Positions 18,640 through 30,059 are shown, counted from the first letter of the stretch. The stretch: 64,000 nt of DNA from Acrocarpospora phusangensis (GCF_016862995.1 NZ_BOOA01000039.1:1-64000), one strand, 5' to 3'. Program-made: numbers and translations. Notes: generated by a model from the sequence alone, not told the origin.

Positions 18640-19491
18640 ATGGGGCATTTCAGGAGGTTAGCCGCCGTCTCGACGCTGTTGAGCGTCATCGCGTGCGGTG
18701 GACAGGCTACCGAATCAACCGAGCCCCCAACCGGTGTTTCGGTTGCGTTGCAGCAGTTGCGTTCCGATGTCCCGGTCCACCGGGTGCGGGTGGCCGTCAC
18801 CAACACGACCACGACACCCGTCTATTTCAGTGAACTCCAGGTGTTGTCCGACTCCTTCGAGCCTATGCCTCCCAAACGGGTGGACATGGCGCTCGGCCGT
18901 ACCGTCCGGACCGACTTCCCCGTGCCATACGGCCCGGCCCGGTGTGACCCGAAGACCATCCCGGCCCCCAAGCCCGCCGTGATCGTGGCGAAGCTCCGGG
19001 TGGGCGACGAGCCGCTGCGTGAGGTCAGGTATCCGGTGCCGGCCGGGGATCCGCTGCTGGCCCGGCTGGTGCGTACGGAATGCGCTCAGTTCATCCTGAA
19101 GCAGGCGATCGAGGTGTCGTTCGGGTCCGAGTGGACCCGGGAGGGCGACTCGCTGCGCGGGGTGCTGTCCGTGGTCAGGAAGGGCGGCGGGGGCGAGCCG
19201 GTCACGGTCGACGACGTGGGGGCGACCACGCACTTCGATCTGAAGCCGGCGTCCGGGAAGCGCAAGCCGATCGCCGTGCTCACGGGGGCGAGCCTGGAGA
19301 TCCCGGTGCTGGTGACCTCGTCGCGGTGCGACCCGCACGCGTTCGCGGAGGCGAAGCAGGCGTACCTGTTCCCGCTCTGGGGCACCCCGCCGGGGGTCGG
19401 CGAGACGTACACGATGGAGGTCGTGCCGCCGAAGCCGGTGCAGGAGCGGTTCTGGGACTACGCCGTGGATCTCTGCGGCCTGCCGAGCTGA
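18640..19491 (+). CDS. Putative lipoprotein, unknown function
   Basis: A 283-residue protein. The leader MGHFRRLAAVSTLLSVIAC ends in the lipobox VIAC (cysteine about residue 19). The rest is beta-rich, with two alternating segments, and carries cysteine-containing motifs (PARCDPKTI, TSSRCDPHAF) that look like a duplicated RCDP element, suggesting two similar domains. No family is recognised. ATG at 18640 is preferred to a TTG upstream because it begins a proper signal peptide and stands eight bases after TAGCCT, compatible with leaderless transcription. Its 3' end overlaps the convergent DUF2784 gene by 34 bp. Confidence 0.75.
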   Translation: MGHFRRLAAVSTLLSVIACGGQATESTEPPTGVSVALQQLRSDVPVHRVRVAVTNTTTTPVYFSELQVLSDSFEPMPPKRVDMALGRTVRTDFPVPYGPARCDPKTIPAPKPAVIVAKLRVGDEPLREVRYPVPAGDPLLARLVRTECAQFILKQAIEVSFGSEWTREGDSLRGVLSVVRKGGGGEPVTVDDVGATTHFDLKPASGKRKPIAVLTGASLEIPVLVTSSRCDPHAFAEAKQAYLFPLWGTPPGVGETYTMEVVPPKPVQERFWDYAVDLCGLPS

Positions 19492-19832
19492 GCGCGCAGG
19501 ACCCAGGCCCAGGAGACCACGATCAGGCCGATGACGAGCCAGCGCACCAGCCCGACGTACTCGGCCGGGTAGACGACGCCTTCGATGTAGGTGTCGATGA
19601 ATCCGCCCGGCTTCAGGCCGTTCGCGCCCGCGTGGGCGCGGCCCCAGTTCTCCAGCCAGGTGAGCGGGCACTCGACCAGCCCGGTGATCTGCACCAGACC
19701 CCAGGCGGCGAAGCCGAGGTGGGGCCAGATCAGGCGGGGCCACCGCCAGGCGAGGAACCCGCCCAGCGCGATGTACGCGATCACGACGAAGTGCGTGACC
19801 ATCGCGACTTCCCAGACAGCCCGGTAAAACAT
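19458..19832 (-). CDS. DUF2784 family membrane protein
   Basis: A 124-residue protein with about three to four membrane segments. The conserved elements of DUF2784 are present: FLAWRWPRLIWPHLGFAAWG, CPLTWLENWGR in the middle, and GFIDTYIEGVVYPAEY before the last helix. The biochemical function is unknown in the family. Its last 34 bp are antisense to the end of the lipoprotein gene at 18640. Confidence 0.88.
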   Translation of the reverse strand: MFYRAVWEVAMVTHFVVIAYIALGGFLAWRWPRLIWPHLGFAAWGLVQITGLVECPLTWLENWGRAHAGANGLKPGGFIDTYIEGVVYPAEYVGLVRWLVIGLIVVSWAWVLRAQLGRPQRSTA

Positions 19833-19902
19833 GATTCCACGCTAAGCCGGGCGCGTCCCCGGCGGATCCGCCCTCTTACTCAGAGCGTACCCAGCGCGGT
19901 GC

Positions 19903-21579
19903 TCAGGCCTTCTTGGGTAGCGTGACCGCCCGGAACGCGTTGGCCACCCCGTGCCCGAAGAACCCGTTCCGCTTCACCGTGCCCTCGCACACCTGCACGT
20001 TCTTCACCGAGTACTGGTACGCCCTGGGCTTCGGGCACGCCTTCGGCTTGGCCGACTCGTACAGCAGGCGCTCGGCGGTCGCCGGGTCCAGGTGGAGGCC
20101 GCCCCGGCCCGGCTTGCCGAACCGCGCGACCAGCAGCGCCACCACGCCGGTGACGTGCGGGGCCGCCATGGAGGTGCCCTCCAGGTACTGGTAGTAGGCG
20201 CACCTGCCGCGCGAGCAGCTCTTGAGCACCGCGGGGCTCAGCGGCCGGCCGCGCTTGTCGATCTGCTTCTGGGCGCGCAGCGCCTTGGTGGGCGCGGCGG
20301 CCAGGATCTCCCTGGCCGAGGCCTTGAGCCGGGTGTCCCCGTCGAGGAGGTCGCCGCCGGGGGCCGCCACGTCGGCCTGCTCCAGGCCGTAGTCGGAGTA
20401 GATCGCCTTGCGGCCGCTCGGGCCGAGCGAGGTGACGGAGATGACGCCGTCCAGCTCGGTGGGCACGTTCAGGCAGGAGTTGTCGACCTTGCGCTCGCGC
20501 TCGGCGCCGACCGGGTAGTCCGGGCTGGTCGTGTCCTCGGTGATCTTGCCCAGGTCCAGGCCGCTGTTGCCGATGGCCGAGACGAGGGTCACGCCGCGCG
20601 CGCGGGCGTAGCCGAGCGCCCGCTTCATGCCCTCCACGATGCCCCGCTGCTCCTGCTGCTGGGCGGGCGTGTCGGCCGGGTTGCTGGCGCAGTTGAACAT
20701 CCACGGGTCCACGTAGAAGGACATGTTGACCACGTCGATGCCCTTGTCGCCCGCGTACATGAGGGCGTCCATGGTGGGCTTGAGGAAGAAGAAGCCCGAG
20801 TCGTGGCCGGCCCGCAGGTTGACCAGGGAGACGCCGGGCGCGACGCCGCCGATGCCCACGCCGTTCAGCGGCGAGCCGATCGTGCTGGCCACGTGCGTGC
20901 CGTGGCCGTCGTCGTCCACGTCGGCGGGGTCCTTGCAGCTCTTGTACTCGCACGGGCCGTCGAGGGTCGCCCCGTTGGGGTCCTTCGGGATGTCGGTGAC
21001 GAAGTTGCGGCTCAGCTTGCGGTTGAAGTTCGGGGCGATGTCGGGGTGTTTGCCGTCGATGCCGGTGTCGATCACGCCGACCAGCACCTTGTGACTGCCG
21101 CGCTCCCGGGAGTACGACCCGGCGGGCGTGGCGCCGATCATCCGCATGTCCCACTGGTGGCGGGCCAGCGGCTCGCTCGCCGGGATCTTCCTGGCCTCCG
21201 TGCCGCTCTCCCCGGCGGGGGCCTGTCGCGGGGCACCGGGCGGGCCCGGGTCGAACCAGGCGGCCCGGGTGGCCGCGCCGATCTTGCGGTCGCTCGCCAC
21301 GGCGGCCACGGCCGGGCTGGCGTCCACGCGGACGGGGTCGGCGGTGCGGGCGAGCAGGTAGCCGATCCTGGGCTCCTCGCCGGTCACCGTCCCGCCGGAG
21401 GCGGTCACCGCCCGCGCGGCGGCGTCCCTCCCGCCGGGGACGTAGAAGACCAGGTACTCCCGGGGTGGATCCGGATCCTTGGCCGCGGACGCCGGCCGGA
21501 GCCAGGCGAGAGCCGTACCCAGCAGTGCCGCCGACATCCCGAGCGCCAGAAACCGGGCCGCCCGCCGCTGCTCGCTCAA
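19903..21579 (-). CDS. Exported subtilisin-like serine protease (S8)
   Basis: A 558-residue secreted protease. TTG at 21579 is preceded by AGGAGG at four bases and begins a signal peptide ([20 protein letters not shown]). A propeptide-like region (about residues 35-135) precedes the catalytic domain with all triad motifs: Asp in [14 protein letters not shown], His in [12 protein letters not shown], Ser in [12 protein letters not shown], and oxyanion Asn in SAIGNSG. No C-terminal membrane anchor is seen, so it is not a mycosin. Extra cysteines ([14 protein letters not shown]) may form disulfides. It is monocistronic. Confidence 0.92.
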   Translation of the reverse strand: MSEQRRAARFLALGMSAALLGTALAWLRPASAAKDPDPPREYLVFYVPGGRDAAARAVTASGGTVTGEEPRIGYLLARTADPVRVDASPAVAAVASDRKIGAATRAAWFDPGPPGAPRQAPAGESGTEARKIPASEPLARHQWDMRMIGATPAGSYSRERGSHKVLVGVIDTGIDGKHPDIAPNFNRKLSRNFVTDIPKDPNGATLDGPCEYKSCKDPADVDDDGHGTHVASTIGSPLNGVGIGGVAPGVSLVNLRAGHDSGFFFLKPTMDALMYAGDKGIDVVNMSFYVDPWMFNCASNPADTPAQQQEQRGIVEGMKRALGYARARGVTLVSAIGNSGLDLGKITEDTTSPDYPVGAERERKVDNSCLNVPTELDGVISVTSLGPSGRKAIYSDYGLEQADVAAPGGDLLDGDTRLKASAREILAAAPTKALRAQKQIDKRGRPLSPAVLKSCSRGRCAYYQYLEGTSMAAPHVTGVVALLVARFGKPGRGGLHLDPATAERLLYESAKPKACPKPRAYQYSVKNVQVCEGTVKRNGFFGHGVANAFRAVTLPKKA

Positions 21580-21659
21580 CGATCCTCCTCGCACAGGAAT
21601 AAGATCATTCTTCCCGTTGCGGACATTTGCAAGCGGAACGGCGTATTTACGATATGTGC

Positions 21660-21703
21660 AAAAAAGCATATGGCGCTCTGCCGTAAGGCAGAACGCCATA
21701 TGC
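21660..21703 (-). terminator. Rho-independent terminator of gltBD
   Basis: On the minus strand a 17-bp stem (plus arms 21666-21682 and 21687-21703, one mismatch, four-base loop) is followed directly by six T residues. It begins 12 bp after the gltD stop and is the most canonical intrinsic terminator in the window. Confidence 0.95.
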
Positions 21704-21714
21704 GTCCGGAACTA

Positions 21715-23181
21715 TCAGACCAGCGGACGGGCGGTCGGGGGGATGGCGACCGGCAGGGCGGTCTGGCCGGTCAGGTACTCGTCCACGGCCGCGGCGGCCG
21801 AGCGGCCCTCCGCGATCGCCCAGACGATCAGGGACTGGCCGCGGCCCATGTCCCCGGCCGCGAACACCCCGTCCACGCCCGTCTGGTAGGTCTTGTTGCG
21901 CGCCACGTTGCCGCGCGGGTCGAAGAACTCCCCGGCCGACAGTTCCGCCAGCTCGGACAGCAGGCCGCCCTGCTCCGGGCCGAGGAAGCCCATCGCCAGC
22001 GTGACCAGCTGGGCCGGGATCTCCCGCTCGGTCCCCGGCACCGGCTTGAACCCGGTCGCGGGGCCCTCCACGTCGACCAGCCGCAGCGCGGCCAGCCGGC
22101 CCTCCGCGTCCTTGACGAACTCGGTGGTGGACACCGCGTACACCCGGTCGCCGCCCAGTTCGGCCAGCTCCTCGTGGGCGCTCTCCATCTTGAACAGCAT
22201 CGGGTAGGTCGGCCACGGCTGGGAGCCGGGCCGGTCGGCCGGCGGCATCGGCATGATCTCCAGCTGGGTGACCGAGGCCGCGCCCTGCCGGATCGCCGTG
22301 CCGATGCAGTCGGCGCCGGTGTCGCCGCCGCCGATCACCACGACGTGCTTGCCGCGCGCCGAGACGGTGGAGTCCCCGAAGCCCTTGTTGGCGGGCGGCA
22401 GGTACTCCATCGCCTGGTGCACGCCCTCGGCGTCCCGGCCGGGCGCCGGCAGGTCGCGCCACGCGGTGGCGCCGCCGGCCAGCACGATCGCGTCGAACTC
22501 GGCCCGCAGCTCGGCGGCCGTGACGTCCACGCCGACGTTGACGCCGGTCCTGAACTCGGTGCCCTCGGCCGCCATCTGCTCCATCCGGCGGTCGATGTGG
22601 CGCTTCTCCATCTTGAACTCGGGGATGCCGTACCTGAGCAGGCCGCCGATGGCGTCGGCGCGCTCGAACACGACCACGTCGTGGCCGGCGCGGGTGAGCT
22701 GCTGGGCGGCGGCGAGCCCGGCCGGGCCCGAGCCGACCACGGCCACCCTCTTGCCGGTACGGGCGAGCGGCGGCTGCGGCGTCACCCAGCCCTCCGCGAA
22801 GGCCCGGTCGATGATCTCCACCTCGACCCGCTTGATCGCGACCGGGTCGGCGTTGATGCCGAGCACGCACGCGGCCTCACAGGGCGCCGGGCAGAGCCTG
22901 CCGGTGAACTCAGGGAAGTTGTTGGTGGCGTGCAGCCGCTCGATCGCCTCCCGCCAGTCGTCCCGGTAGACCAGGTCGTTCCACTCCGGGATGAGGTTCC
23001 CGAGCGGGCAGCCGTTGTGGCAGAACGGGATGCCGCAGTCCATGCAGCGGGCGGCCTGCCTGGTCAGCCTCTCGGCCGGGAAGTCGTCGTAGACCTCCCG
23101 CCAGTCGCGGATCCGGACGTCCACCGGCCGGCGCGGCGGCAGCTCGCGGTCGTGCGTGAGAAACCCCTTCGGGTCAGCCAT
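21715..23181 (-). CDS. gltD: Glutamate synthase small subunit
   Basis: A 488-residue NADPH-dependent flavoprotein that feeds electrons to GltB. N-terminal cysteine clusters for [4Fe-4S] centres are present ([17 protein letters not shown] and [12 protein letters not shown]). FAD binding is shown by [15 protein letters not shown], and the NADPH site by [20 protein letters not shown]. It lies 12 bp after gltB in one operon ending at the strong terminator. Confidence 0.96.
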   Translation of the reverse strand: MADPKGFLTHDRELPPRRPVDVRIRDWREVYDDFPAERLTRQAARCMDCGIPFCHNGCPLGNLIPEWNDLVYRDDWREAIERLHATNNFPEFTGRLCPAPCEAACVLGINADPVAIKRVEVEIIDRAFAEGWVTPQPPLARTGKRVAVVGSGPAGLAAAQQLTRAGHDVVVFERADAIGGLLRYGIPEFKMEKRHIDRRMEQMAAEGTEFRTGVNVGVDVTAAELRAEFDAIVLAGGATAWRDLPAPGRDAEGVHQAMEYLPPANKGFGDSTVSARGKHVVVIGGGDTGADCIGTAIRQGAASVTQLEIMPMPPADRPGSQPWPTYPMLFKMESAHEELAELGGDRVYAVSTTEFVKDAEGRLAALRLVDVEGPATGFKPVPGTEREIPAQLVTLAMGFLGPEQGGLLSELAELSAGEFFDPRGNVARNKTYQTGVDGVFAAGDMGRGQSLIVWAIAEGRSAAAAVDEYLTGQTALPVAIPPTARPLV

Positions 23182-23193
23182 GAGTGTCCCCCC

Positions 23194-26100
23194 TCATCCG
23201 TGCGAAGCGGCCATGACGGCCTCGTCGATGTCCCGGCCCTCGGCCTCGGCCTCGGCGCGGGCGCGCAGCACCCGCTTGTAGTCGATGGGCATGATCTTGC
23301 CGAACCTGGCCAGCGCGGCGTCCCAGTCGGTGAGCAGCGCCTTGGCCACCGGCGAGCCGGTCTCGGCCAGGTGCTTCTCGACGGTCTCCCTGAGGAAGTC
23401 GGAGTCCTCGTCGGTGAGCGCCTCGATCTCCACCATCTCCCGGTTCACCCGGACCGGGTTGAGATCCAGCACGTACGCGATGCCGCCCGACATGCCGGCC
23501 GCGAAGTTGCGCCCGGTCGGGCCGAGCACGACCGCCCGCCCGCCCGTCATGTACTCGCAGCCGTGGTCGCCGACGCCCTCCACCACGGCGGTGGCGCCGG
23601 AGTTGCGGACGCAGAAGCGCTCCCCCACCACGCCCCGGATGAACGCCTCGCCGGAGGTCGCGCCGTAGAGGCCGACGTTGCCGGCGATGATGTGGCCGTC
23701 CAGGTCGTTGGCCGGGCGGACCGCGATCCGGCCACCGGACAGGCCCTTGCCCACGTAGTCGTTGGCGTCGCCGGTGAGCCGCAGGGTGATGCCGCGCGGC
23801 ACGAACGCGCCGAAGGAGTTGCCGGCCGAGCCGGTGAACGACACGTCGATGGTGTTGTCCGGCAGGCCCGCGCCGCCCCACCTGCGGGTGACGTGGTGGC
23901 CGAGCATGGTGCCGACGGTCCGGTTGACGTTCCGGATCGGCAGCTCCAGGGTGACCCGCTCGCCGAACTCCAGCGCGCCCTCGGCCAGCTGGATGAGCGT
24001 GTTGTCCAGCGCCCGGTCCAGGCCGTGGTCCTGGCCCACGATCTGGTGCATCGGGGTGCCCGCGGGCAGCTCCGGCTGGTAGAGGATCGGGGTCAGGTCG
24101 AGCCCGGCCGCCTTCCAGTGGTCCACGGCCGCGTCGGTGTCCAGCAGCTCCGCGTGACCGATGATCTCGTCCAGCGAGCGGTAGCCCAGCTGGGCCAGGT
24201 ACTCGCGGACCTCCTCGGCGATGAACTCGAAGAAGTTGACCACGAACTCGGGCTTGCCGGTGAAGCGCTTGCGCAGCTCCGGGTTCTGGGTGGCCACGCC
24301 GACCGGGCAGGTGTCCAGGTGGCAGACGCGCATCATGACGCAGCCGGAGACCACCAGCGGGGCGGTGGCGAAGCCGTACTCCTCGGCGCCGAGCAGGGCG
24401 GCGACGATGACGTCCCTGCCGGTCTTGAGCTGGCCGTCGGCCTGCACCACGATCCGGTCCCGCAGGCCGTTGAGCAGCAGCGTCTGCTGGGTCTCGGCCA
24501 GGCCGAGCTCCCAGGGCGCGCCCGCGTGCTTGAGCGAGGTGAGCGGGGAGGCGCCGGTGCCGCCGTCGTGACCGGAGATCAGCACCACGTCGGCGTGCGC
24601 CTTGGAGACGCCCGCCGCGACCGTGCCGACGCCGACCTCGGCGACCAGCTTGACGTGCACGCGGGCCCGCGGGTTGGAGTTCTTCAGGTCGTGGATGAGC
24701 TGGGCCAGGTCCTCGATGGAGTAGATGTCGTGGTGCGGCGGCGGCGAGATGAGGCCGACGCCGGGCGTGGAGTGCCGGGTCTTGGCGATCCACGGGTAGA
24801 CCTTGTGGCCGGGCAGCTGGCCGCCCTCGCCGGGCTTGGCGCCCTGCGCCATCTTGATCTGCAGGTCGTCGGCGTTGACCAGGTACTCGCTGGTCACGCC
24901 GAACCGGCCGGAGGCCACCTGCTTGATCGCCGAACGGCGGGCCGGGTCGTGCAGCCGCTCCGGGTCCTCGCCACCCTCACCGGTGTTGGACTTGGCGCCC
25001 AGCCGGTTCATGGCGACGGCCAGCGTCTCGTGCGCCTCCATCGAGATGGAGCCGTACGACATCGCGCCGGTGGAGAAGCGCCGCACGATGCTCTCGACCG
25101 GCTCGACCTCCTCGATCGGCACGGGCGTGCCGGGGCGGAGCTTGAACAGGCCGCGCAGCGTCATCAGGGTCTCGGCCTGGCCGTCGACCAGGGAGGTGTA
25201 CTCCTTGAAGATCTCGTAGCGCCGGGTCCTGGTGGCGTGCTGGAGCTTGAAGACGGTGGTCGGGTTGAACAGGTGCGGTTCGCCCTCGCGCCGCCACTGG
25301 TACTCGCCGCCCACCTCCAGCCGCCGGTGCGCGTTCTCGGCCCGCGGGTACGCCCTGCGGTGCCGCTGCTGGGCCTCCGCGGCCAGCACGTCGAAGCCGA
25401 CGCCGCCCAGCCGGGAGGTGGTGCCGGTGAAGCACTCGGCGATCACGTCCTGGCCGAGGCCGAGCGCCTCGAAGATCTGCGCGCCGGTGTACGAGGCGAC
25501 CGTGGAGACGCCCATCTTGGACATGACCTTGAGCACGCCCTTGCCGTACGCCTTGATCAGGTTGCGGACGGCCTTGCGCGGGTCGATCGAGAGCATGCCG
25601 GTGGCGGTCATGTCCTCGACGGTCTCGATGGCGAGGTAGGGGTTGATGGCGCTCGCGCCGTACCCGATGAGCAGGGCCATGTGGTGGCACTCGCGGGCCT
25701 CGCCGGTCTCGATCACCAGGCCCACCCGGGTGCGGGACTTCTCCCTGATCAGGTGGTGGTGGACCGCGCCGGTGAGCAGCAGCGACGGGATCGGCGCCTT
25801 CTCCGCGGAGGAGCCGCGGTCGGACAGCACGATGATCCTGGCCCCGTCCGCGATGGCCTGGGAGACCTCCTCGCGGATCTCCCGCAGCCGGCGCAGCAGC
25901 GCGTCCCCGCCGCCGCCCACGTGGAACAGGCCGGAGACGACGTGCGGCTGGAAGCCCGGCAGCGCGCCCTCGTCGTTGATGTGGACGATCTTGGCCAGCT
26001 CGTCGTTGTCGATCACCGGGTACGGCAGGACCAGCCGGCGGCAGGACGCCGCCCCCGGGTCCAGCAGGTTGCCCTCGGGACCGATCGTGGACTGCAGGGA

Positions 26101-27702
26101 GGTGACCAGCTCCTCCCGGATGGCGTCCAGCGGCGGGTTGGTGACCTGCGCGAACAGCTGGCTGAAGTAGTCGAACAGCAGCCGCGGCTTCTCGCTCAGC
26201 ACGGCCACCGGCGAGTCGGTGCCCATCGAGCCGAGCGGCTCGCCCCCGGTGACCGCCATCGGGGTGAGGATGATCCGCAGCTCCTCCTCGGTGTAGCCGA
26301 AAGTCTGCTGCCGCTTCACCAGCGCCTCGTGGGTGGGGTGCTCGTGCTCGCGCTCGGGCAGCTCCTCGAAGCGCACCAGCCCGGCGTGCAGCCACTCCCC
26401 GTACGGCTCGGCGGCGGCCAGGTCGGCCTTGATCTCGTCGTCCTCGATGATCCGGCCGCGCGCGGTGTCGACCAGGAACATCTTGCCGGGCTGGAGACGG
26501 CCCTTGCGGATGACCCGCTCGGGCTCGATGTCGGCCAGCACGCCCGCCTCGGAGGCGAGCACGACCAGGCCGTCGTCGGTCACGTAGAACCGCCCCGGGC
26601 GCAGGCCGTTGCGGTCCAGGACCGCGCCGACCAGGGTGCCGTCGGAGAAGGAGATCGACGCGGGGCCGTCCCAGGCCTCCATGAGGGTGGAGTGGAACTC
26701 GTAGAAGGCGCGCCGCGCCGGGTCCATCTCGGTGTGGTTCTCCCACGCCTCCGGGATCATCATCAGCACCGCGTGCGGCAGCGACCGGCCGCCCAGGTGC
26801 AGCAGCTCCAGCGTCTCGTCGAAGGAGGCGGTGTCGGAGGCGTCCGGGTCGCAGATGGGGAACAGCCGCTCCAGGTCGCCGGGGATGAGCCCGGTGGCGA
26901 GCATGGCCTCCCGCGCCCGCATCCAGTTGCGGTTGCCCTTGACGGTGTTGATCTCGCCGTTGTGCGCGATGTACCGGTACGGGTGGGACAGCGGCCACGA
27001 CGGGAACGTGTTGGTGGAGAAACGCGAGTGCACCAGGGCGATCGCGGTGACGTACCGGTCGTCGGACAGGTCGGGGAAGAACGGCTCGACCTGCTGCGGG
27101 GTCAGCATGCCCTTGTAGACGACCGTACGGCTGGACAGCGAGGCGAAGTAGACGTCCACCTCGTGCTCGGCCCGCTTGCGGAACGCGAAGGCGGCCCGGT
27201 CCAGGTCGATGCCGGTCAGCTCGCCGGCGGAGACGAACAGCTGGCGGAAGGACGGCATCACGGCGCGGGCGCTCGGCCCGCAGTGCGCGGTGTCCACCGG
27301 GACGTCGCGCCAGCCGAGCACGGTCACGTTCTCCTCGGCCGCGATCTCCTCGATCATGCGCATGGCCACGGCGCGGGCCTGCTCGTCGTGCGGCAGGAAG
27401 GCGAGCCCGGCCGCGTACGCCCCGGCCGGGGGCAGCGCGAACGGGGTGACGGCCCGGAACAGCGCGTCCGGGATCTGGGTCAGGATGCCGGCGCCGTCTC
27501 CGGTCTCCGGTTCGCTCCCCCGCGCTCCCCGGTGATCGAGGTTGATGAGCGCGGCCAGGGCCTTCGCGACGATGTCGTAGCTGCGGCGGCCGTTGACGTC
27601 GGCCACCATGGCGACGCCACAGGCGTCGTGCTCGTTCGCGGGGTCGTAAAGGCCCTGGGGCTCGGGAAAGCCCCCAGGACGGCCAAGGCGGGCAGCAGGC
27701 AT
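23194..27702 (-). CDS. gltB: Glutamate synthase large subunit
   Basis: A 1502-residue enzyme that transfers the amide of glutamine to 2-oxoglutarate. The class II amidotransferase domain starts at the cysteine in EHDACGVAM (about residue 28); the preceding residues are a propeptide to be removed. The central domain, the FMN-binding synthase domain (with [15 protein letters not shown] and [16 protein letters not shown]) and the C-terminal GXGXG beta helix follow. The [3Fe-4S] cysteines are [12 protein letters not shown]. The start ATG has GGGAG seven bases upstream. Nitrogen control is likely, but no clear GlnR box was recognised in the 160-bp divergent gap. Confidence 0.97.
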   Translation of the reverse strand: MPAARLGRPGGFPEPQGLYDPANEHDACGVAMVADVNGRRSYDIVAKALAALINLDHRGARGSEPETGDGAGILTQIPDALFRAVTPFALPPAGAYAAGLAFLPHDEQARAVAMRMIEEIAAEENVTVLGWRDVPVDTAHCGPSARAVMPSFRQLFVSAGELTGIDLDRAAFAFRKRAEHEVDVYFASLSSRTVVYKGMLTPQQVEPFFPDLSDDRYVTAIALVHSRFSTNTFPSWPLSHPYRYIAHNGEINTVKGNRNWMRAREAMLATGLIPGDLERLFPICDPDASDTASFDETLELLHLGGRSLPHAVLMMIPEAWENHTEMDPARRAFYEFHSTLMEAWDGPASISFSDGTLVGAVLDRNGLRPGRFYVTDDGLVVLASEAGVLADIEPERVIRKGRLQPGKMFLVDTARGRIIEDDEIKADLAAAEPYGEWLHAGLVRFEELPEREHEHPTHEALVKRQQTFGYTEEELRIILTPMAVTGGEPLGSMGTDSPVAVLSEKPRLLFDYFSQLFAQVTNPPLDAIREELVTSLQSTIGPEGNLLDPGAASCRRLVLPYPVIDNDELAKIVHINDEGALPGFQPHVVSGLFHVGGGGDALLRRLREIREEVSQAIADGARIIVLSDRGSSAEKAPIPSLLLTGAVHHHLIREKSRTRVGLVIETGEARECHHMALLIGYGASAINPYLAIETVEDMTATGMLSIDPRKAVRNLIKAYGKGVLKVMSKMGVSTVASYTGAQIFEALGLGQDVIAECFTGTTSRLGGVGFDVLAAEAQQRHRRAYPRAENAHRRLEVGGEYQWRREGEPHLFNPTTVFKLQHATRTRRYEIFKEYTSLVDGQAETLMTLRGLFKLRPGTPVPIEEVEPVESIVRRFSTGAMSYGSISMEAHETLAVAMNRLGAKSNTGEGGEDPERLHDPARRSAIKQVASGRFGVTSEYLVNADDLQIKMAQGAKPGEGGQLPGHKVYPWIAKTRHSTPGVGLISPPPHHDIYSIEDLAQLIHDLKNSNPRARVHVKLVAEVGVGTVAAGVSKAHADVVLISGHDGGTGASPLTSLKHAGAPWELGLAETQQTLLLNGLRDRIVVQADGQLKTGRDVIVAALLGAEEYGFATAPLVVSGCVMMRVCHLDTCPVGVATQNPELRKRFTGKPEFVVNFFEFIAEEVREYLAQLGYRSLDEIIGHAELLDTDAAVDHWKAAGLDLTPILYQPELPAGTPMHQIVGQDHGLDRALDNTLIQLAEGALEFGERVTLELPIRNVNRTVGTMLGHHVTRRWGGAGLPDNTIDVSFTGSAGNSFGAFVPRGITLRLTGDANDYVGKGLSGGRIAVRPANDLDGHIIAGNVGLYGATSGEAFIRGVVGERFCVRNSGATAVVEGVGDHGCEYMTGGRAVVLGPTGRNFAAGMSGGIAYVLDLNPVRVNREMVEIEALTDEDSDFLRETVEKHLAETGSPVAKALLTDWDAALARFGKIMPIDYKRVLRARAEAEAEGRDIDEAVMAASHG

Positions 27703-27862
27703 GAAATCACTCCCGTCGTCATCTTCTGCGTGGAGACAGAGGGACGACGCTGGCCCTGCTGCAGTTGTGGTGTGTAGAGATTACCCCACCCGGTGCGAAT
27801 GGTCCCAGCTGGGCATTCACGCGACATGCTCGGGCGGTGGTGCGCCGATAGGGTTTGCGGTT

Positions 27863-29419
27863 ATGGCTATCGACGAGCTGTTCGCACAGGCCGGAGTGGA
27901 TGGCAGGCGGCTCCGTAGGGCGGTCGCCCTCCTCGCGGATGGGCGCTGGTGGGCACTCGCCGATCTGGTCCGGGAGACCGCCACGTCGCGGCGGACGATC
28001 GAGGCGCTCCTGCGCGAGCTCCCCCTTGAGCACCGCGGCGAACGCGTCCGAATCCCAGCTGATCAGGCTAAACACTACAACACTGGCACCGAATCCGATA
28101 TTTCGGACCCCGTGTCTCACCTTATGGACATATATCGGGATACGGTGGCCCAAATCGAGGAGTTGATCGCCAAGGCGCCCCGGGCCCGGCACACCCTCGA
28201 CCACGTGGCGGCCACCGCCGACACCGTGGTGCGGCGGGCGCTGCTGCTCGGCGAGCGGTTCTGGCTGCCGGGATCGCGGGTGCTGTGTGTCGGAGATCAC
28301 GATCTGACCTCGCTGGCGGTGCGGATGATCCATCCGGAGGCCGAGGTGGCCGTGGCCGACATCGACGAGCGGATCCTTCAGTATGTAGATGCCCAGGAAC
28401 TGGGTATTCGCACGTTCTGGGCGGATCTGCGGCTTGGGCTGCCGCCGTCGGTGCGGGGCTGGGCGGATCTGGCGGTCACCGATCCGCCGTACACGCCGGA
28501 GGGTGTGGGGCTGTTCGTGGCGCGCGCCGCCGAAGGGCTGCGGGACCGCGACCAGGGGCGCGTCCTGCTGGCGTACGGGGCTTCGGAGCGGACGCCGATG
28601 CTGGCGTTGAAGGTGCAGCACGCGCTTTATGACCTGAATTTGCTGACCGAGGCGATGTTTCCGGACTTCAACCGGTATCACGGGGCGGAGGCCATCGGCA
28701 GCGCCGCCGATCTCTATGTGCTGCGTCCCACCACGAAGACCTGGCCCGCGGTGGCGTCCCGGGTGGACAGGCTGGCCACGGCGATCTACACGCAGGGGCC
28801 GCAGTCCGTGGAGTCCGCGCGATCGAGGGAAGATTTGCCGGGTCTTGCAGGAATCGAGGAGTTCGCTCCGGGGTTGCTGGCCGGGGACTGGCCGCGTGAC
28901 CTGCTGCCGGGGGTTCCCCGGGTGCGGCTGTCGACGTGGCTGGCGAAGCCGTACGCGGCCGATCCGGAGCGGGTGGCGGTGGCCGTACCGGCGGGGCTGG
29001 AGGCCGTGCTCCCCCGGGTGCTGCTCGCCGCCCGGGCCCGCCGGGTCCGCGTGCTGCTCGCCGCCCCGCCCGCCGGCCTCGCCGACCTGGCCGAGCTGGT
29101 CTCCCCCGTGTACGACCTGGTCGCCGAGGGTTCCGTTCTCGACGCCGTACGGCGGGAGACGCCCGAGCGGGAAGCGGACCGGATCGCGCGCAGAGTCCTG
29201 GACAACGCGCACGGCAAGGCCGCGAACTCCTGGCGCGAGGCGCTCGTCTCCGCCCGGGACCTCACCAAACGGCAGGCCCGCGCGCTGGTTCCCGGCTGGG
29301 CCGACGCCACCGTCCTGGAGCTTCCGGCGCATCGCCTGGCCGCGCTGCCCCACGCGGCGGCGGACTCCCTGACGGCCGCTAGCCGGCCCGCAGGAGACGG
29401 GTCTGGAGGAACTGGCTGA
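27863..29419 (+). CDS. BpsA-family (DUF43) putative aminopropyltransferase
   Basis: A 518-residue protein. A winged-helix-like N-terminus (SRRTIEALLREL) precedes a Rossmann domain with VLCVGDHDLTSLAVRM and VADIDERILQYV, and the catalytic-type motif VTDPPYTPEGVGLF. These match the N4-bis(aminopropyl)spermidine synthase family, which makes branched polyamines, although the family motif usually reads GDDDL. Residues 330-518 form an extension not seen in the archaeal enzyme as I know it. The start lies eight bases after TAGGGT without a ribosome binding site. It is divergent from gltB. The activity is inferred from family only. Confidence 0.78.
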   Translation: MAIDELFAQAGVDGRRLRRAVALLADGRWWALADLVRETATSRRTIEALLRELPLEHRGERVRIPADQAKHYNTGTESDISDPVSHLMDIYRDTVAQIEELIAKAPRARHTLDHVAATADTVVRRALLLGERFWLPGSRVLCVGDHDLTSLAVRMIHPEAEVAVADIDERILQYVDAQELGIRTFWADLRLGLPPSVRGWADLAVTDPPYTPEGVGLFVARAAEGLRDRDQGRVLLAYGASERTPMLALKVQHALYDLNLLTEAMFPDFNRYHGAEAIGSAADLYVLRPTTKTWPAVASRVDRLATAIYTQGPQSVESARSREDLPGLAGIEEFAPGLLAGDWPRDLLPGVPRVRLSTWLAKPYAADPERVAVAVPAGLEAVLPRVLLAARARRVRVLLAAPPAGLADLAELVSPVYDLVAEGSVLDAVRRETPEREADRIARRVLDNAHGKAANSWREALVSARDLTKRQARALVPGWADATVLELPAHRLAALPHAAADSLTAASRPAGDGSGGTG

Positions 29420-29963
29420 CCGAGTCCACGGCCAGCAGCGGGTCGGTGAGGTCCGGCTTCTCGTCGCCGACCGCGGCCACCCAGCTCACCACGGCGTAGT
29501 GCCCGAGCGCGCGGCCCTGCGCGGAACCGCCGTCGATCGCGGGCTGGCCGGGCGCGGGCCGCAGGAACGCGTCCTGCCGGAACGCCTGCACCAGCCGGTC
29601 GGCCGCCCCGGAGTCCGGCAGATTGAAGATCGCGAACTGACCGGAGACCCCGTCCGCGCTGTAGACGGCCCGCAGCACCTGCGTGCACCCCTGCAACGGC
29701 GGGCTCCCCCAGACCGCCTCCGCGCAGTTGGCCGAGACCGACGGCCGCCCGCGCCGCATCTTCACCGCGCCGAAGCTCAGTTCCTCCTTGGCGAAGACCT
29801 CGTCCGCCGCCAGCGGCTCGGGATCCACCTCGCGGGACACGATCGCCTCGTAGATCGCCGAGGACGACTCGGCGCGGAACACCTTCGGCCGCGGATCCCC
29901 GGCCGGCCCGGAGCACGCCACGAGGAGACACGCCCCCGCCACGATCACCCCGGCCCACCGCAT
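29379..29963 (-). CDS. Putative lipoprotein, paralogue of the next gene
   Basis: A 194-residue protein with lipobox LVAC after a hydrophobic leader (cysteine about residue 17). The mature part shares a pattern with the protein encoded at 30060-30932: an acidic LAADEVF segment, NCAEAVWG, GCTQVLRAVY, FNLPDSGAADRLVQAF, and a late ALGHYAVVSWVAAVGD. Two conserved cysteines probably pair. AGGA lies nine bases before the ATG. The last 41 bp overlap the end of the convergent BpsA-like gene. Function unknown. Confidence 0.7.
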   Translation of the reverse strand: MRWAGVIVAGACLLVACSGPAGDPRPKVFRAESSSAIYEAIVSREVDPEPLAADEVFAKEELSFGAVKMRRGRPSVSANCAEAVWGSPPLQGCTQVLRAVYSADGVSGQFAIFNLPDSGAADRLVQAFRQDAFLRPAPGQPAIDGGSAQGRALGHYAVVSWVAAVGDEKPDLTDPLLAVDSVSQFLQTRLLRAG

Positions 29964-30039
29964 GACGCCAGATCCTACTGAAACCACGGCCCCGGCACGG
30001 TCAGGGACTCGCGGGATTCCCCCGGGCGGGATCGTGCTC

Positions 30040-30053
30040 GCCTGGCGCCAGGC
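30040..30053. repeat. 14-bp perfect palindrome
   Basis: GCCTGGCGCCAGGC lies six bases beyond the stop of the 30060-30932 gene and about 76 bp upstream of the start of its paralogue at 29963. It could be a protein-binding site for that gene or a short transcript-end structure. Confidence 0.4.
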
Positions 30054-30059
30054 TTGCGG

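Noticed and set aside
21580-21699. Longer N-terminus of the subtilase starting at 21699
   Set aside because: It would run through the gltBD terminator; AGGAGG and a signal peptide support TTG at 21579.
19951-27777. A very long open frame on the plus strand opposite the subtilase and gltBD
   Set aside because: It is a by-product of high G+C codon bias on the opposite strand; its translation is low-complexity Arg/Gly/His/Leu/Val-rich with no domain, while the minus-strand genes are certain.
27703-27862. GlnR or NtcA-type nitrogen boxes in the gltB promoter region
   Set aside because: No convincing match to the GlnR pattern could be seen by eye.
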